Below are positions 44,547-54,181 of a DNA stretch of 64,000 bases, piece by piece. Position 1 is the first letter of the stretch. Every line of letters starts with the position of its first letter. The position numbers and the translations under genes are program-made. The DNA is from an uncultured Eubacterium sp. (GTDB taxonomy: Bacteria > Bacillota > Clostridia > Lachnospirales > Lachnospiraceae): contig CAUCXT010000008.1 in NCBI GenBank assembly GCA_958446835.1, positions 25,029-89,028 of the forward strand, in the 5' to 3' direction. Below the pieces are notes generated by a model. It ran no database searches and was not told the origin of the DNA. It was given only the letters and a program-made list of their open reading frames with translations.

Positions 44547-44575
44547 TTGACAAAACAAAAAAAACAAGACATAAT
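44547..44575 (+). promoter_or_regulatory. rpoZ promoter
   Basis: TTGACA (44547-44552), 17-base spacer, CATAAT (44570-44575), immediately after the yicC stop. The spacer is almost entirely A-rich. Confidence 0.75.
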
Positions 44576-44638
44576 AATAGTTATGGCAATATTTCACAAT
44601 GCTAATGAACGAATATCCGTCATGGAAGGAGAATTAGA

Positions 44639-44887
44639 ATGTTACATCCATCTTATACAGACTTAATGGAAGTTGTTAACAGCGATGTTGAGCCGGGCGA
44701 GCAGCCTATTGTACAGAGCCGTTACTCAATTGTACTTGCTACCGCTAAAAGAGCAAGACAGCTTATTGCAGGTGATGAACCTCTTGTAAAGGTTAAGTCA
44801 GTTGATAAGCCATTATCAATTGCTATTGAGGAGCTTTACGAATCCAAGATTAAGATTATCAGTGAAGATAAGAATGACGAAGAATAA
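44639..44887 (+). CDS. rpoZ: RNA polymerase omega subunit
   Basis: An 82-residue omega subunit that helps assemble RNA polymerase around beta-prime. Visible are 'MLHPSYTDLMEVVN', 'SRYSIVLATAKRARQLI' and 'KPLSIAIEELYESKI'. AAGGAG precedes the ATG. It has its own promoter because gmk, normally just upstream, is absent from this locus. Confidence 0.93.
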   Translation: MLHPSYTDLMEVVNSDVEPGEQPIVQSRYSIVLATAKRARQLIAGDEPLVKVKSVDKPLSIAIEELYESKIKIISEDKNDEE

Positions 44888-44894
44888 ATGAATG

Positions 44895-44949
44895 AAAAAG
44901 GACTGTTATACTTAATGTTTCGCTTTTAGTGTGACAGTCCTTTATTTTT
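44895..44949 (+). terminator. rpoZ terminator
   Basis: AAAGGACTGTTATACT (44897-44912) pairs with AGTGTGACAGTCCTTT (44928-44943), 16 bp with a few G-U pairs, followed by ATTTTT. Confidence 0.85.
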
Positions 44950-44968
44950 GATTAAAGGGGATACATAC

Positions 44969-45808
44969 ATGGAATGGATTGAATATTTAAAGGTTATTAT
45001 TTTAGGAATGGTGGAGGGTATAACAGAGTGGCTTCCTATCAGCAGCACAGGCCACCTTATTCTTGTTGATGAATTTATGAAGCTCAATATGAGTGACGCT
45101 TTCAAGGAAATGTTCGATGTTCTTGTACAGCTTGGAGCAATCATGGCTGTAGTTGTAATATACTTTAAAAAGCTTCTGCCGATTGACATGGTAAAGAAAG
45201 AGGATAATTCCAAGAAGCTTGCATGGAACAAGGATAAACTCATCCTATGGTGCAAGATACTTGTAGCCAGCCTTCCTGCCGCAATCATAGGGCTTCCGTT
45301 CAACGATAAAATCGATGAACTTTTCTACAATGCGCCTACAGTTGCTATTATGCTCATTGTATATGGTATTGCATTTATAATTGTCGAAAAAATTCATAAG
45401 GGTAAAGAATTTAAGATTAATGATATAGGCAGCATTACATTCAAAACAGCAGCCCTCATAGGAATATTTCAGGTGCTCGCCCTTATTCCGGGAACCTCAC
45501 GTTCAGGTGCGACCATCGTCGGAGCCATGATTATCGGTGTAGGAAGAACCGCTGCGGCTGAATTTACCTTCTACCTTGCAATACCTGTAATGTTCGGTGC
45601 AAGCCTTTTAAAGCTTGTTAAGTTCGGCTTCGCATTCACTACCGCAGAGGCAACCGCACTTATACTTGGAATGGTTGTTGCATTTGTGGTGTCCATTATA
45701 GCAATCAAGTTCCTCATGGGTTATATAAAGAAGCATGATTTCACAGTATTCGGATGGTACAGAATTATTCTTGGTATACTTGTGCTTGCTATGATGTTTC
45801 TGCGATAA
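44969..45808 (+). CDS. uppP: Undecaprenyl-diphosphatase UppP/BacA
   Basis: Recycles undecaprenyl diphosphate to the monophosphate lipid carrier for wall synthesis; overexpression gives bacitracin resistance. The 279-residue membrane protein has both family motifs: 'GMVEGITEWLPISSTGHLIL' and 'IPGTSRSGATIVGAMIIG'. ATG 44969 has AAAGGGG upstream. Separated from rpoZ by a terminator, so separately expressed. Confidence 0.96.
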   Translation: MEWIEYLKVIILGMVEGITEWLPISSTGHLILVDEFMKLNMSDAFKEMFDVLVQLGAIMAVVVIYFKKLLPIDMVKKEDNSKKLAWNKDKLILWCKILVASLPAAIIGLPFNDKIDELFYNAPTVAIMLIVYGIAFIIVEKIHKGKEFKINDIGSITFKTAALIGIFQVLALIPGTSRSGATIVGAMIIGVGRTAAAEFTFYLAIPVMFGASLLKLVKFGFAFTTAEATALILGMVVAFVVSIIAIKFLMGYIKKHDFTVFGWYRIILGILVLAMMFLR

Positions 45809-45901
45809 TGCTCTTATAGGATACCTTTACGGCATGTTGTTTTAACAAATAATTTTCTCATGAAGAGTTTTGATATTGTGAAAAATAAAGAGAATATAAC
45901 T

Positions 45902-48196
45902 ATGAAAAAAGAAATAAAAAAGAAAAAATATATTATTCCATGTGCAATAGAATTAGTGCTTGCTTTATTTTTTATTATAATGATTTTATTTCCGGATAAG
46001 AAATATCAGATAGATATATCGGGAAGCCGATACAGTGAATCGGCGGACACCACGGAATTTTCCCAGAAGGATGGGGAAATGTATCAGTATATCACGGAAC
46101 CTGTATCGCTTCCTATAGGAAGATACTTTCTTATAGTTAACTATGAATGTGATGAGACTTCAACAGTCATATATGTATATAACGGTACGAAGGCAATACA
46201 GAGTATAAGCCTCACAGCCGGAAATAATACTCAGTCCTTGGAAACATGGTTCGGCAGACTGAGTAATCCTGTAAGCTGCACATTCCTGTCAAATAGTGCT
46301 GCTCCAGTGAAAGTAGATAGCATTGTTTTCCAGCACACTGATTATATATACTATATAGGTCTGATTACAGTCGTTCTGTTTTTTATCATAACATGTTTCG
46401 CCGGACTTATAGATTCAGGCAGAATATGTCCGACCAAAGAGGCGGCAGCAACAGCCCTTATCCTTGCGGGGATGATTATAATATCGTGTATTCCTCTGTA
46501 TAATGATGTGATTTATTTAGGTCATGATTCACGGTTCCACCTTGATAGAATCGAAGGAATAAAAGAAGGGCTTTTATCGGGGCAGTTCCCTGTGAGTATA
46601 TATCCTCTCATCAATTCCGGATATGGATATGCGACACCTCTGTTTTATGGTGATGCATTCCTCTATATTCCGGCAGTTATGAGGCTTATGGGCTTCACAT
46701 TGCAGTTTTCCTTCAAAGCGTTTATTTTCATGATTAATGCTTTTTCTGTTATAGCGTTTTATTTTTGTGTAAGGACAATAACACGCAACAGAAAATATGG
46801 ACTGCTCGGAGCGTTTCTCTTTATTTTCTCTACCTATCATTTTTCCGATACCTACGGAAGGGCGTCAATAGGTGAGATAACCGCGTGGGGATTTTTTGCC
46901 CTTGTTGTTGTAGGGCTGTGGAATATATACACGATGGATGTGGATGATAAAAGATATTCATACCAGTGGATTGTCCCAATGATAGGCTACACAGGAATCA
47001 TTGAGTCGCATATTATCAGCACGGAGCTGATTGCCATGGTAACTGTTCTGACATGTCTCGTTCTTTTTAAGAGAACATTTAAGCTGAAGCGATTTCTGAA
47101 TCTGCTCAAGACCGCGTTAGCCTCCGTTGCAGTCAATATGTATTTCATTCTTCCTTTTCTCGACATCATGAAGAATGAGAATGTTGTCATCACCAAGTGG
47201 AAGGATATTGACTCCACAATGCAGACGAACGGAATACGGCTTGTAGATTTGTTCAGAGTTGATATTCCTCAGATGTTTCTTGAGGTTAGATTTTTAAGGG
47301 AAGTGTATACCGGGCTCGGAATCGCATTTGGGCTTGGAATGCTTGTCATAATATATGTTTTCATAAGATATAGACAAAAGGCTGTAAAAAATAAACCTTT
47401 CATCTTTTTTTCGTCGATGGCAGTCTTTTTCACAGCTTTATGTCTCACGATATTCCCATGGGATGGAATAATATCGTTCTTCCAGAATTTTATGGCAGGC
47501 ACACGCATAAACCAGTTGACACTTTATATGGCAAATGCACTGGCTAATATACAGTGGCCATACAGATTTCTCACGATTGCAACCGTGTTTTTCGCTATTG
47601 CCATTGTTTTTGCAATCAGCATGATTGAAAATAGAAAAGTAAGGTATATGGTAACATCGGTGATAGCCTTTATGCTGCTTGGACAATATATCTGGTCATC
47701 AATAGGAATAATGACAACCAAGGATGTTGTACGTCTCAACTCAATAACCCAGAATGACACGGAGTACGCTAACGATATCGGCATGATGGAGTACTATCCT
47801 ATGGTTGGTGATACACTATCGTCAATAAATCTGAATGAGCAGAATTGTAAAACAATATTTGTCGATGTAAGTGATTATAAGAAGGAATATACCAATATCT
47901 ATTTGCACGCCTCCAACTCATCCGGAGCAGAGGGGCTGATTGAACTTCCTCTGTTCTATTATAGAGGATATGTTGTGGAGAACTTAACAACGCACCAGAT
48001 TACACAGGCAGAAGCCGGGGCAATTAAAAATGTCTCCTTCAAGGTTCCTGCAGGGGAGTACGATTATAAGATATACTACAAAGGAATGAATTATTGGTAT
48101 ATAGGATACTATGTTTCCCTTGTATCCGTGATACTTCTTGTACTCTATACGATATATATTTTTTATAATAGGAATATTGACAAAAATAAAAAATAA
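45902..48196 (+). CDS. Large polytopic membrane protein (PTPS-related / YfhO-like, GT-C type)
   Basis: A 764-residue protein with one N-terminal helix, an extracellular beta-rich domain (about 35-150), some ten to twelve membrane helices (160-640), an extracellular C-terminal domain and a last helix. 'HDSRFHLDRIEGIKEG' followed by 'YGYATPLFYGDAFLYIPA' is the pattern of the PF10131 (6-pyruvoyl-tetrahydropterin synthase-related) membrane family, thought to be GT-C glycosyltransferase-like. No enzymatic role is proven. Start is uncertain: ATG 45902 or in-frame ATG 45860, neither with a strong ribosome site. Confidence 0.78.
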   Translation: MKKEIKKKKYIIPCAIELVLALFFIIMILFPDKKYQIDISGSRYSESADTTEFSQKDGEMYQYITEPVSLPIGRYFLIVNYECDETSTVIYVYNGTKAIQSISLTAGNNTQSLETWFGRLSNPVSCTFLSNSAAPVKVDSIVFQHTDYIYYIGLITVVLFFIITCFAGLIDSGRICPTKEAAATALILAGMIIISCIPLYNDVIYLGHDSRFHLDRIEGIKEGLLSGQFPVSIYPLINSGYGYATPLFYGDAFLYIPAVMRLMGFTLQFSFKAFIFMINAFSVIAFYFCVRTITRNRKYGLLGAFLFIFSTYHFSDTYGRASIGEITAWGFFALVVVGLWNIYTMDVDDKRYSYQWIVPMIGYTGIIESHIISTELIAMVTVLTCLVLFKRTFKLKRFLNLLKTALASVAVNMYFILPFLDIMKNENVVITKWKDIDSTMQTNGIRLVDLFRVDIPQMFLEVRFLREVYTGLGIAFGLGMLVIIYVFIRYRQKAVKNKPFIFFSSMAVFFTALCLTIFPWDGIISFFQNFMAGTRINQLTLYMANALANIQWPYRFLTIATVFFAIAIVFAISMIENRKVRYMVTSVIAFMLLGQYIWSSIGIMTTKDVVRLNSITQNDTEYANDIGMMEYYPMVGDTLSSINLNEQNCKTIFVDVSDYKKEYTNIYLHASNSSGAEGLIELPLFYYRGYVVENLTTHQITQAEAGAIKNVSFKVPAGEYDYKIYYKGMNYWYIGYYVSLVSVILLVLYTIYIFYNRNIDKNKK

Positions 48197-48267
48197 GTAT
48201 ATGCTTAAGAGTGAAAAAGAAGATTTTTTTTAATAATAGCACATTACTATAGAAAGGAGTGCATATT

Positions 48268-48987
48268 ATGTCGTTGTCGATTAATACATTGTTTGGAAGT
48301 TTTAATAACATTTCAACCAACAGTTCGTTTACGAGTGGTCTGTATTCCTCATTATCGGAATATTCAACCATAAGAAGTGGAGCATATAAGAAGCTTGTCA
48401 GCTCTTATTACAATAAGACATCTTCTACAGATAAATCTAATACCACTTCAACTAAGGTGAACTCTAACAAGAATGCCATTGCACAGAAGAGAGAGCTCAC
48501 AGAGGTCAAGGATGCAGCAGACAGTCTATATGAATCTGCAAGCAAGCTTACAGACACAAGCGCGTCCAAGAGCCTTTTCAAGAAAGCTGATAAGGTCACG
48601 AATGATATTACTTCTGCTGTAAAGGATTATGTGAAGAATTATAATTCCTTGATTGAGGAAGCTGCCGATACCACCAATTCCCAGGTAACCGGCAAGGTGT
48701 CATTTATGACCGGTCAGACCAATGCCTACAAGAGTTCTCTTGAGAAGATTGGCATTACAATCAATTCGGACAAGACATTGTCTATTGATGAGGATACCTT
48801 CAAGAAGTCCGATATTTCTGATGTCAAGAAGGTATTCAATGGTTCCGGTTCAATGGCATATCAAACCTTTGTAAGAGCATCTGATATCAGCAGTGCAGCA
48901 GAGAATGCAAGTACATCTGTAACTTCTTACGGTGCAGACGGAATGTACAACAATTATTATAACAGTGCATATAATTGGTATCTGTAA
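48268..48987 (+). CDS. Small FliD-C-like protein
   Basis: A 239-residue Ser/Thr/Asn-rich protein without signal peptide. Residues about 110-220 ('YVKNYNSLIEEAADT', 'SSLEKIGITINSDKTLSIDE', 'DVKKVFNGSG') follow the pattern of the C-terminal domain of the flagellar cap protein FliD, but the usual long FliD N-terminal and hypervariable regions are missing. The next gene is a flagellin methylase, which supports a flagellar or filament link. ATG 48268 has AAAGGAG upstream. The identification is tentative. Confidence 0.6.
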   Translation: MSLSINTLFGSFNNISTNSSFTSGLYSSLSEYSTIRSGAYKKLVSSYYNKTSSTDKSNTTSTKVNSNKNAIAQKRELTEVKDAADSLYESASKLTDTSASKSLFKKADKVTNDITSAVKDYVKNYNSLIEEAADTTNSQVTGKVSFMTGQTNAYKSSLEKIGITINSDKTLSIDEDTFKKSDISDVKKVFNGSGSMAYQTFVRASDISSAAENASTSVTSYGADGMYNNYYNSAYNWYL

Positions 48988-49003
48988 TAGTATATGAATC
49001 AAT

Positions 49004-49041
49004 AAGGGCACCAGAATGCTTTCATTTTGGTGTTCTTTTTT
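49004..49041 (+). terminator. Terminator after FliD-like gene
   Basis: Bases 49004-49018 pair with 49023-49037 (15 bp with several G-U pairs, 4-base loop), followed by a T run. Confidence 0.75.
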
Positions 49042-49085
49042 GCGAAAAAAGCCAAATAAAATTATATGGATGTATAAGGAGAGTT

Positions 49086-50228
49086 ATGAAGATAAGAGTA
49101 CCTGAGTACTACAAGGACTTTGCGTGCATTGGAGGAGCCTGTATTGATACCTGCTGTGCGGGATGGGAAGTCGATGTAGATAAAAAATCAAGTGCATATT
49201 ATAAAAGTGTTGAAGGAAGCTTCGGAGACAAATTAAGAAGCATGCTGGTAGATTACCCTATAGAGGACAGATTTATTCTTCAGGAACATGGAAGATGTCC
49301 TTTCCTGAATGACAGAAATCTATGTGATATATATACTGAGCTTGGTGAGGACAAGCTGTGTGAGACATGCACGAACTTTCCAAGACACATAACAGAATTC
49401 GGAAATACCAGAGAAATTGGCATTTCACTCTCGTGTCCTGTTGCCGTTGAACTTATTATGAAGCGCAAGGAGCCGATTACATTCAATCTCACAGAAAACA
49501 GCGAGCCTGTTTCAGGCTACAATAATATTGATGCCACACTTTATTTTAAGCTCTGTCAGGCAAGAGATATAGCATATTCGATTTGTCAGAACAGAAGCAT
49601 GCCTGTTAAGTACCGTGCAGTTCTTCTGCTTGATTTTTCCCATGCAATTCAGAAACAAATCAGAAACAGAAAAATAGATAAAATATTAGATAACTATAAA
49701 GATATAAATTATTGTAATAAGAGAATTGAAAGACTTGAAAAGAAATACGGAAATTATAAAAAAGCACCGGAAACTCTTGCCGGTTGGCTTGAGGTGTATG
49801 ATAATCTGGAACATATAAAACCTGAATGGACACAAATACTGTCAAACGCTATCGCCTTTGTATCAGAGGGAATGCCGGAATGTAGGGAAAATTCCCACAT
49901 TGTCAATGGACGAGAGTACGAGTATGAACACCTGCTTGTCTACTATATCTACAGATATTTTCTGAGAGCGGTTTTTGATGAAAAATTATCAGAGAAAGTT
50001 AAGCTTGCCTGTACGGCACTTATAATGCAGGAGCTTTTAGGTTCATTATCCTGCCATACTGAAAAAGAATTCAGTTTTGAAAAGCAGATAACTCTGATGA
50101 GGATATATTCTAAGGAGACAGAGCATTCCGAGGAGAATCTGGAAACCTTATATAATAACTTTAACAAAAATAAATTATTCTCTTTAAAAAAATATATGGG
50201 TATTATTCTTGGCAGTGGGCTGTTGTAA
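49086..50228 (+). CDS. fliB: Flagellin lysine-N-methylase
   Basis: A 380-residue FliB-family protein. The N-terminal 'CIDTCCAGWEVDVDKKSS' and the later 'GRCPFLND' and 'CETCTNFPRHI' supply conserved cysteines for an Fe-S cluster. FliB methylates surface lysines of flagellin. Flagellin genes are not in the window. ATG 49086 has AAGGAGAG upstream; a terminator separates it from the FliD-like gene. Confidence 0.88.
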   Translation: MKIRVPEYYKDFACIGGACIDTCCAGWEVDVDKKSSAYYKSVEGSFGDKLRSMLVDYPIEDRFILQEHGRCPFLNDRNLCDIYTELGEDKLCETCTNFPRHITEFGNTREIGISLSCPVAVELIMKRKEPITFNLTENSEPVSGYNNIDATLYFKLCQARDIAYSICQNRSMPVKYRAVLLLDFSHAIQKQIRNRKIDKILDNYKDINYCNKRIERLEKKYGNYKKAPETLAGWLEVYDNLEHIKPEWTQILSNAIAFVSEGMPECRENSHIVNGREYEYEHLLVYYIYRYFLRAVFDEKLSEKVKLACTALIMQELLGSLSCHTEKEFSFEKQITLMRIYSKETEHSEENLETLYNNFNKNKLFSLKKYMGIILGSGLL

Positions 50229-50274
50229 TAAATCTGGTGCGATAAAATACTGAATCTATGCTGAGGTATTAAAA

Positions 50275-51810
50275 ATGAAAAAATTTTTAAACATTATTTT
50301 CGGAAGAGCTCTTGTCGTTGCTATAAGTATAATTTTTCAATTTTTATGGCTCTTTTCCATACTTCATAGACTGAACAGCTATTATGTACAGCTTTCCATG
50401 ATAGCCAATATAATTGGAATACTCATGGTGTTAGGAATTGTTGTAAACCGTGACAATCCGGCATATAAACTGGTATGGGCTGTAGTGATACTTGCTTTAC
50501 CAGTATTTGGTGTTTTTCTTTATGCCTTTGTTGGACAATCGAAGGTTCCAAGAAAAATGAATCGTAAGTTCTCGAAAATCAACGAGCGCTTCGACATATA
50601 CAAAGCCGATGATAAAGAAATATTGTCTGAACTTAGCCAGAACAATGATGATATAAAGTCACAATGCCACTACCTATCCAAGTACAGCGGCTATGGCGCA
50701 TACAAAAATACTGATGTAGATTATTTTTCGCAGACAGATGCCGCATATAACGCAATGCTTGAGGAGCTCTCCAAGGCAGAAAAGTACATATTTATGGAAT
50801 ATTTTGCAATGGAGGATGCACATTCCTTTAAAAAGATTGAGGATATCCTTGAGCAGAAGGTTAAAGACGGAGTGGAGGTAAGAATAATATATGATGACTT
50901 CGGCAGTCTTGCTTATGTCAATAACCGCTTTATAAAAAGACTTTTGTCAAAGGGAATCAAGGTCAGGGCGTTCAATCCGCTGGTCCCTGTATTCTATATT
51001 TTTATGAACAACCGTGATCATAGAAAAATCATGGTCATAGATGGAAAAGTCAGCTTCAACGGCGGCTTCAATATGTGTGATGAATATTTCAATATTGACT
51101 GCCCTTATGGTCACTGGAAGGACACCGCAGTACGTCTAAAAGGCGATGCTGTTCGCAATCATGTCATCATGTTCCTTCAGATGTGGAATTCTATTGAAGA
51201 TACGGATAAGGATTATTCTCCATACTTTGAGATACCTGAATATAAGGCGAAGGATGGTTCGGCGGTGGTAATTCCATTCTCCGATTCACCTCTCGACCAC
51301 GAATGCGTCGGTGAGAACGTGTATCTTAATATTATAAGACATGCAAGCCGTTATGTTTACATTTTTACCCCTTATCTCATAATCGACAATGAGATGATGG
51401 AGGCGCTGTGCCTTGCAGCAAAATCCGGTGTGGATATAAGAATTGTGACTCCGGGAATACCTGATAAGAAGATAGTGTACATGCTTACAAAGTCCTACTA
51501 TCCACAGCTTTTAGAGGCAGGAGTGCGGATATATCACTATACTCCCGGATTTATACATGCTAAATGCTATGTCTGTGATGACGAGGTTGGAGTAGTGGGA
51601 ACCATCAATATGGATTACAGAAGTCTCTATCTGCATTTCGAATGTGGAACATATATATATAATTCTAAAGCGATAGCGGATCTTAAGAAGGACTTTTTTG
51701 ACACATTTGAAATCAGCGACGAGGTTCACGAAAAAGACAGACCTAAAAAGGTTTCTCTTATCACTATGACCCTTAAGGCTATATTGAGGCTGTTTGCACC
51801 GCTTATGTAG
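50275..51810 (+). CDS. cls: Cardiolipin synthase
   Basis: A 511-residue phospholipase D superfamily enzyme that joins two phosphatidylglycerols to cardiolipin. Two N-terminal membrane helices (about 8-60) precede two HKD motifs: 'DHRKIMVIDGKVSFNGGFN' and 'IHAKCYVCDDEVGVVGTIN'. Membrane-bound. It lies upstream of pgsA, which makes its substrate precursor, with rimO between. Confidence 0.93.
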   Translation: MKKFLNIIFGRALVVAISIIFQFLWLFSILHRLNSYYVQLSMIANIIGILMVLGIVVNRDNPAYKLVWAVVILALPVFGVFLYAFVGQSKVPRKMNRKFSKINERFDIYKADDKEILSELSQNNDDIKSQCHYLSKYSGYGAYKNTDVDYFSQTDAAYNAMLEELSKAEKYIFMEYFAMEDAHSFKKIEDILEQKVKDGVEVRIIYDDFGSLAYVNNRFIKRLLSKGIKVRAFNPLVPVFYIFMNNRDHRKIMVIDGKVSFNGGFNMCDEYFNIDCPYGHWKDTAVRLKGDAVRNHVIMFLQMWNSIEDTDKDYSPYFEIPEYKAKDGSAVVIPFSDSPLDHECVGENVYLNIIRHASRYVYIFTPYLIIDNEMMEALCLAAKSGVDIRIVTPGIPDKKIVYMLTKSYYPQLLEAGVRIYHYTPGFIHAKCYVCDDEVGVVGTINMDYRSLYLHFECGTYIYNSKAIADLKKDFFDTFEISDEVHEKDRPKKVSLITMTLKAILRLFAPLM

Positions 51811-51894
51811 TGTGTACTTACATTACATAAGCTTAAGTATTTTACATATTGTTATATAATGCAATAAATATAAATAATAGAAATGAGGAAGATT

Positions 51895-53151
51895 GTGAAA
51901 GTATTTTATGTATCATTAGGTTGCGACAAGAATCTTGTCGATTCCGAGAAAATGCTCGGAATGCTTCATGAGGCTCACTATGAGCTCACCGATAATGAGT
52001 ATGAAGCAGATGTTATCATAGTTAATACCTGTGCATTTATCGGTGATGCCAAGGAAGAGAGTATTAACAATATAATTGAGATGGGTAAGTTAAAGGAGAC
52101 AGGGAAGTGTAAAAAGCTTATCGTTACAGGCTGCCTCGCACAGCGCTACAAGGAAGAGATTAAAAAGGAACTTCCAGAGGTTGATATGGTATTCGGAATG
52201 TCCGATTACAAGCCGGATATGATTAAGGCAAAGCGTATCGTGACTACAGGTGGACACTATGCCCACCTTAAGATAGCGGAGGGCTGTGATAAGTATTGCA
52301 CATACTGTATCATCCCTATGCTGCGCGGTCACTACAGAAGCTACCCGATGGAGGATCTTGTCAAGGAAGCGGAGGCGCTTGTTGAGGGCGGTGTCAAGGA
52401 ACTTGTACTGGTCGCACAGGAGACTACACTGTACGGAGTTGATTTATATGGAAAGAAGATGCTCCATGAGCTTTTAAGAAAGCTCTGCCGTATAAACGGA
52501 CTTCGCTGGATAAGAATAATGTACTGCTATCCTGAGGAGATATATGACGAACTCATCCAGGTTATGAAGGAGGAGCCGAAAATATGCCACTATCTTGATA
52601 TCCCGATACAGCATGCCTCAGACAACATTTTAAAGAGAATGAACCGCAAGACGAACAGGGCGGAGCTCACCGAGCGTATTGCCAAGCTTCGTGAGGAGAT
52701 ACCGGATATCGCGCTCAGAACCTCACTTATCGCGGGCTTCCCGGGGGAGACGGAGGAGGACCATGAGGAGCTCATGGAATTTATCGATGAGATAGAATTC
52801 ACAAGGCTGGGTGTGTTCACCTATTCCGCTGAGGAGGGAACCAAGGCTGCCGAGATGGACGGACAGGTTCCGGAAGAAGTGAAGGAGGAGAGACGCGACA
52901 GACTTATGGAGCTGCAGCAGGAGATTTCCTCCGACCTGTCACAATCACAGATAGGCAAAGTGATGACTGTAATGATAGAGGGCAAGGTTACGGATGAAAA
53001 TGCCTATGTAGGCAGAACCTACATGGATGCCCCGAATGTTGACGGTTATATATTTGTCAACACGGATGAGGAGCTTATGTCAGGAGATTTTTGTAAGGTT
53101 AAGGTTACAGGCGCATTAGAATATGACTTGATAGGAGAATTAGTACAATGA
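51895..53151 (+). CDS. rimO: Ribosomal protein uS12 methylthiotransferase RimO
   Basis: A radical-SAM methylthiotransferase acting on Asp of ribosomal protein S12. UPF0004 domain ('SLGCDKNLVDSEKML', 'NTCAFI', 'TGCLAQRY'), radical SAM triad 'GCDKYCTYCIIP', and C-terminal TRAM domain (about 355-418). GTG 51895 is preferred, with GAGGAA at 51885-51890; the in-frame ATG 51883 overlaps that ribosome site. The stop overlaps the pgsA start (ATGA), so the two are translationally coupled. Confidence 0.94.
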   Translation: MKVFYVSLGCDKNLVDSEKMLGMLHEAHYELTDNEYEADVIIVNTCAFIGDAKEESINNIIEMGKLKETGKCKKLIVTGCLAQRYKEEIKKELPEVDMVFGMSDYKPDMIKAKRIVTTGGHYAHLKIAEGCDKYCTYCIIPMLRGHYRSYPMEDLVKEAEALVEGGVKELVLVAQETTLYGVDLYGKKMLHELLRKLCRINGLRWIRIMYCYPEEIYDELIQVMKEEPKICHYLDIPIQHASDNILKRMNRKTNRAELTERIAKLREEIPDIALRTSLIAGFPGETEEDHEELMEFIDEIEFTRLGVFTYSAEEGTKAAEMDGQVPEEVKEERRDRLMELQQEISSDLSQSQIGKVMTVMIEGKVTDENAYVGRTYMDAPNVDGYIFVNTDEELMSGDFCKVKVTGALEYDLIGELVQ

Positions 53152-53684
53152 ATTTACCCAACAGACTTACAATAGCAAGAGTTATCATGATACCTTTTTT
53201 TCTGATATTTCTTATGACAGATTTCTTTGCCGGAAGCAAATATGTTGCACTTGCAATATTTATTATCGCAAGCCTCACAGACATGCTTGACGGTAAAATT
53301 GCAAGAAAATATAATCTTGTGACCAATTTTGGCAAATTTATGGATCCGCTTGCCGATAAGCTTTTAGTATGTTCAGCTATGATAGCCTTCATAGAGCTTG
53401 ACCTTATTCCTGCATGGATTGTAATAATTATTATTGCACGCGAATTTATCATAAGCGGATTCAGACTCATCGCAGCTGAGAAAAATGTTGTCATTGCAGC
53501 CGGAATGTCGGGAAAAATTAAGACCACGGTACAGATGATTATGTGCTGCCTCCTTATAGCCAGACTTCCGTTTGCTTTTATGAGATACGTTGAGCAGGTA
53601 TTTATCTATGCAGCACTTGTGCTCACAGTATATTCACTCATCGTGTACCTTGTACAGAATAAAGATGTATTGAAGGATAACTAG
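53148..53684 (+). CDS. pgsA: CDP-diacylglycerol-glycerol-3-phosphate 3-phosphatidyltransferase
   Basis: Makes phosphatidylglycerol phosphate from CDP-diacylglycerol. The 178-residue membrane protein has the full CDP-alcohol phosphotransferase motif, 'DGKIARKYNLVTNFGKFMD' followed by the last Asp. Starts inside the rimO stop codon and ends two bases before the CinA-like gene, in the conserved rimO-pgsA-cinA order. Confidence 0.95.
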   Translation: MNLPNRLTIARVIMIPFFLIFLMTDFFAGSKYVALAIFIIASLTDMLDGKIARKYNLVTNFGKFMDPLADKLLVCSAMIAFIELDLIPAWIVIIIIAREFIISGFRLIAAEKNVVIAAGMSGKIKTTVQMIMCCLLIARLPFAFMRYVEQVFIYAALVLTVYSLIVYLVQNKDVLKDN

Positions 53685-53686
53685 TC

Positions 53687-54148
53687 ATGGAAGAAGAGTT
53701 GGTAAGAATATTGTTTGAAAGAGCGCTTAAGATTACGACTGCAGAATCCTGTACGGGAGGGCTGATTGCAGCCACTCTGGTGAATGTTGCAGGTGTCTCC
53801 GATGTATTCGAAACAGGGTATATAACTTATTCAGAGGAAACAAAGATGCGTATTCTCGGCGTTAAGAGAGAAACACTTGAAAAATATACCGTATACAGTG
53901 AAGAGGTTGCCCGTGAAATGGCTGAGGGTGCTGCGAAGGCTGCCGGAGCTGATGTCGCACTTTCCATTACGGGCATTGCCGGACCTGATGGAGGAACACC
54001 GGACTTCCCTGTAGGTCTATGCTATATCGGCTGCTATTATAACGGCGAAACAGTGGTCGAAAAGCATATTTTTCAGGGTGATAGGCAGAGTATAAGAGTT
54101 CAGGCAGTAGATGCTGCGTTAGAACTCGCAATTAAAACCTTAGACTAA
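53687..54148 (+). CDS. pncC: Nicotinamide-nucleotide amidase (CinA C-terminal domain)
   Basis: A 153-residue protein consisting only of the CinA C-terminal domain: 'TTAESCTGGLIAATLVNVAG' and 'SITGIAGPDGGTPDFPVG'. PncC deamidates NMN to nicotinate mononucleotide. The N-terminal COG1058 domain of full-length CinA is missing, which is common. recA, which usually follows, is not here. Confidence 0.92.
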   Translation: MEEELVRILFERALKITTAESCTGGLIAATLVNVAGVSDVFETGYITYSEETKMRILGVKRETLEKYTVYSEEVAREMAEGAAKAAGADVALSITGIAGPDGGTPDFPVGLCYIGCYYNGETVVEKHIFQGDRQSIRVQAVDAALELAIKTLD

Positions 54149-54181
54149 AAAAGTGGTGCCCTATTGCGGCACCACTTTTTT
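54147..54181. terminator. Bidirectional terminator overlapping two stop codons
   Basis: AAAAAAGTGGTGCC (54147-54160) pairs perfectly with GGCACCACTTTTTT (54168-54181), 7-base loop. The plus-strand pncC stop and the minus-strand gene stop both lie within or beside the stem. Confidence 0.93.
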
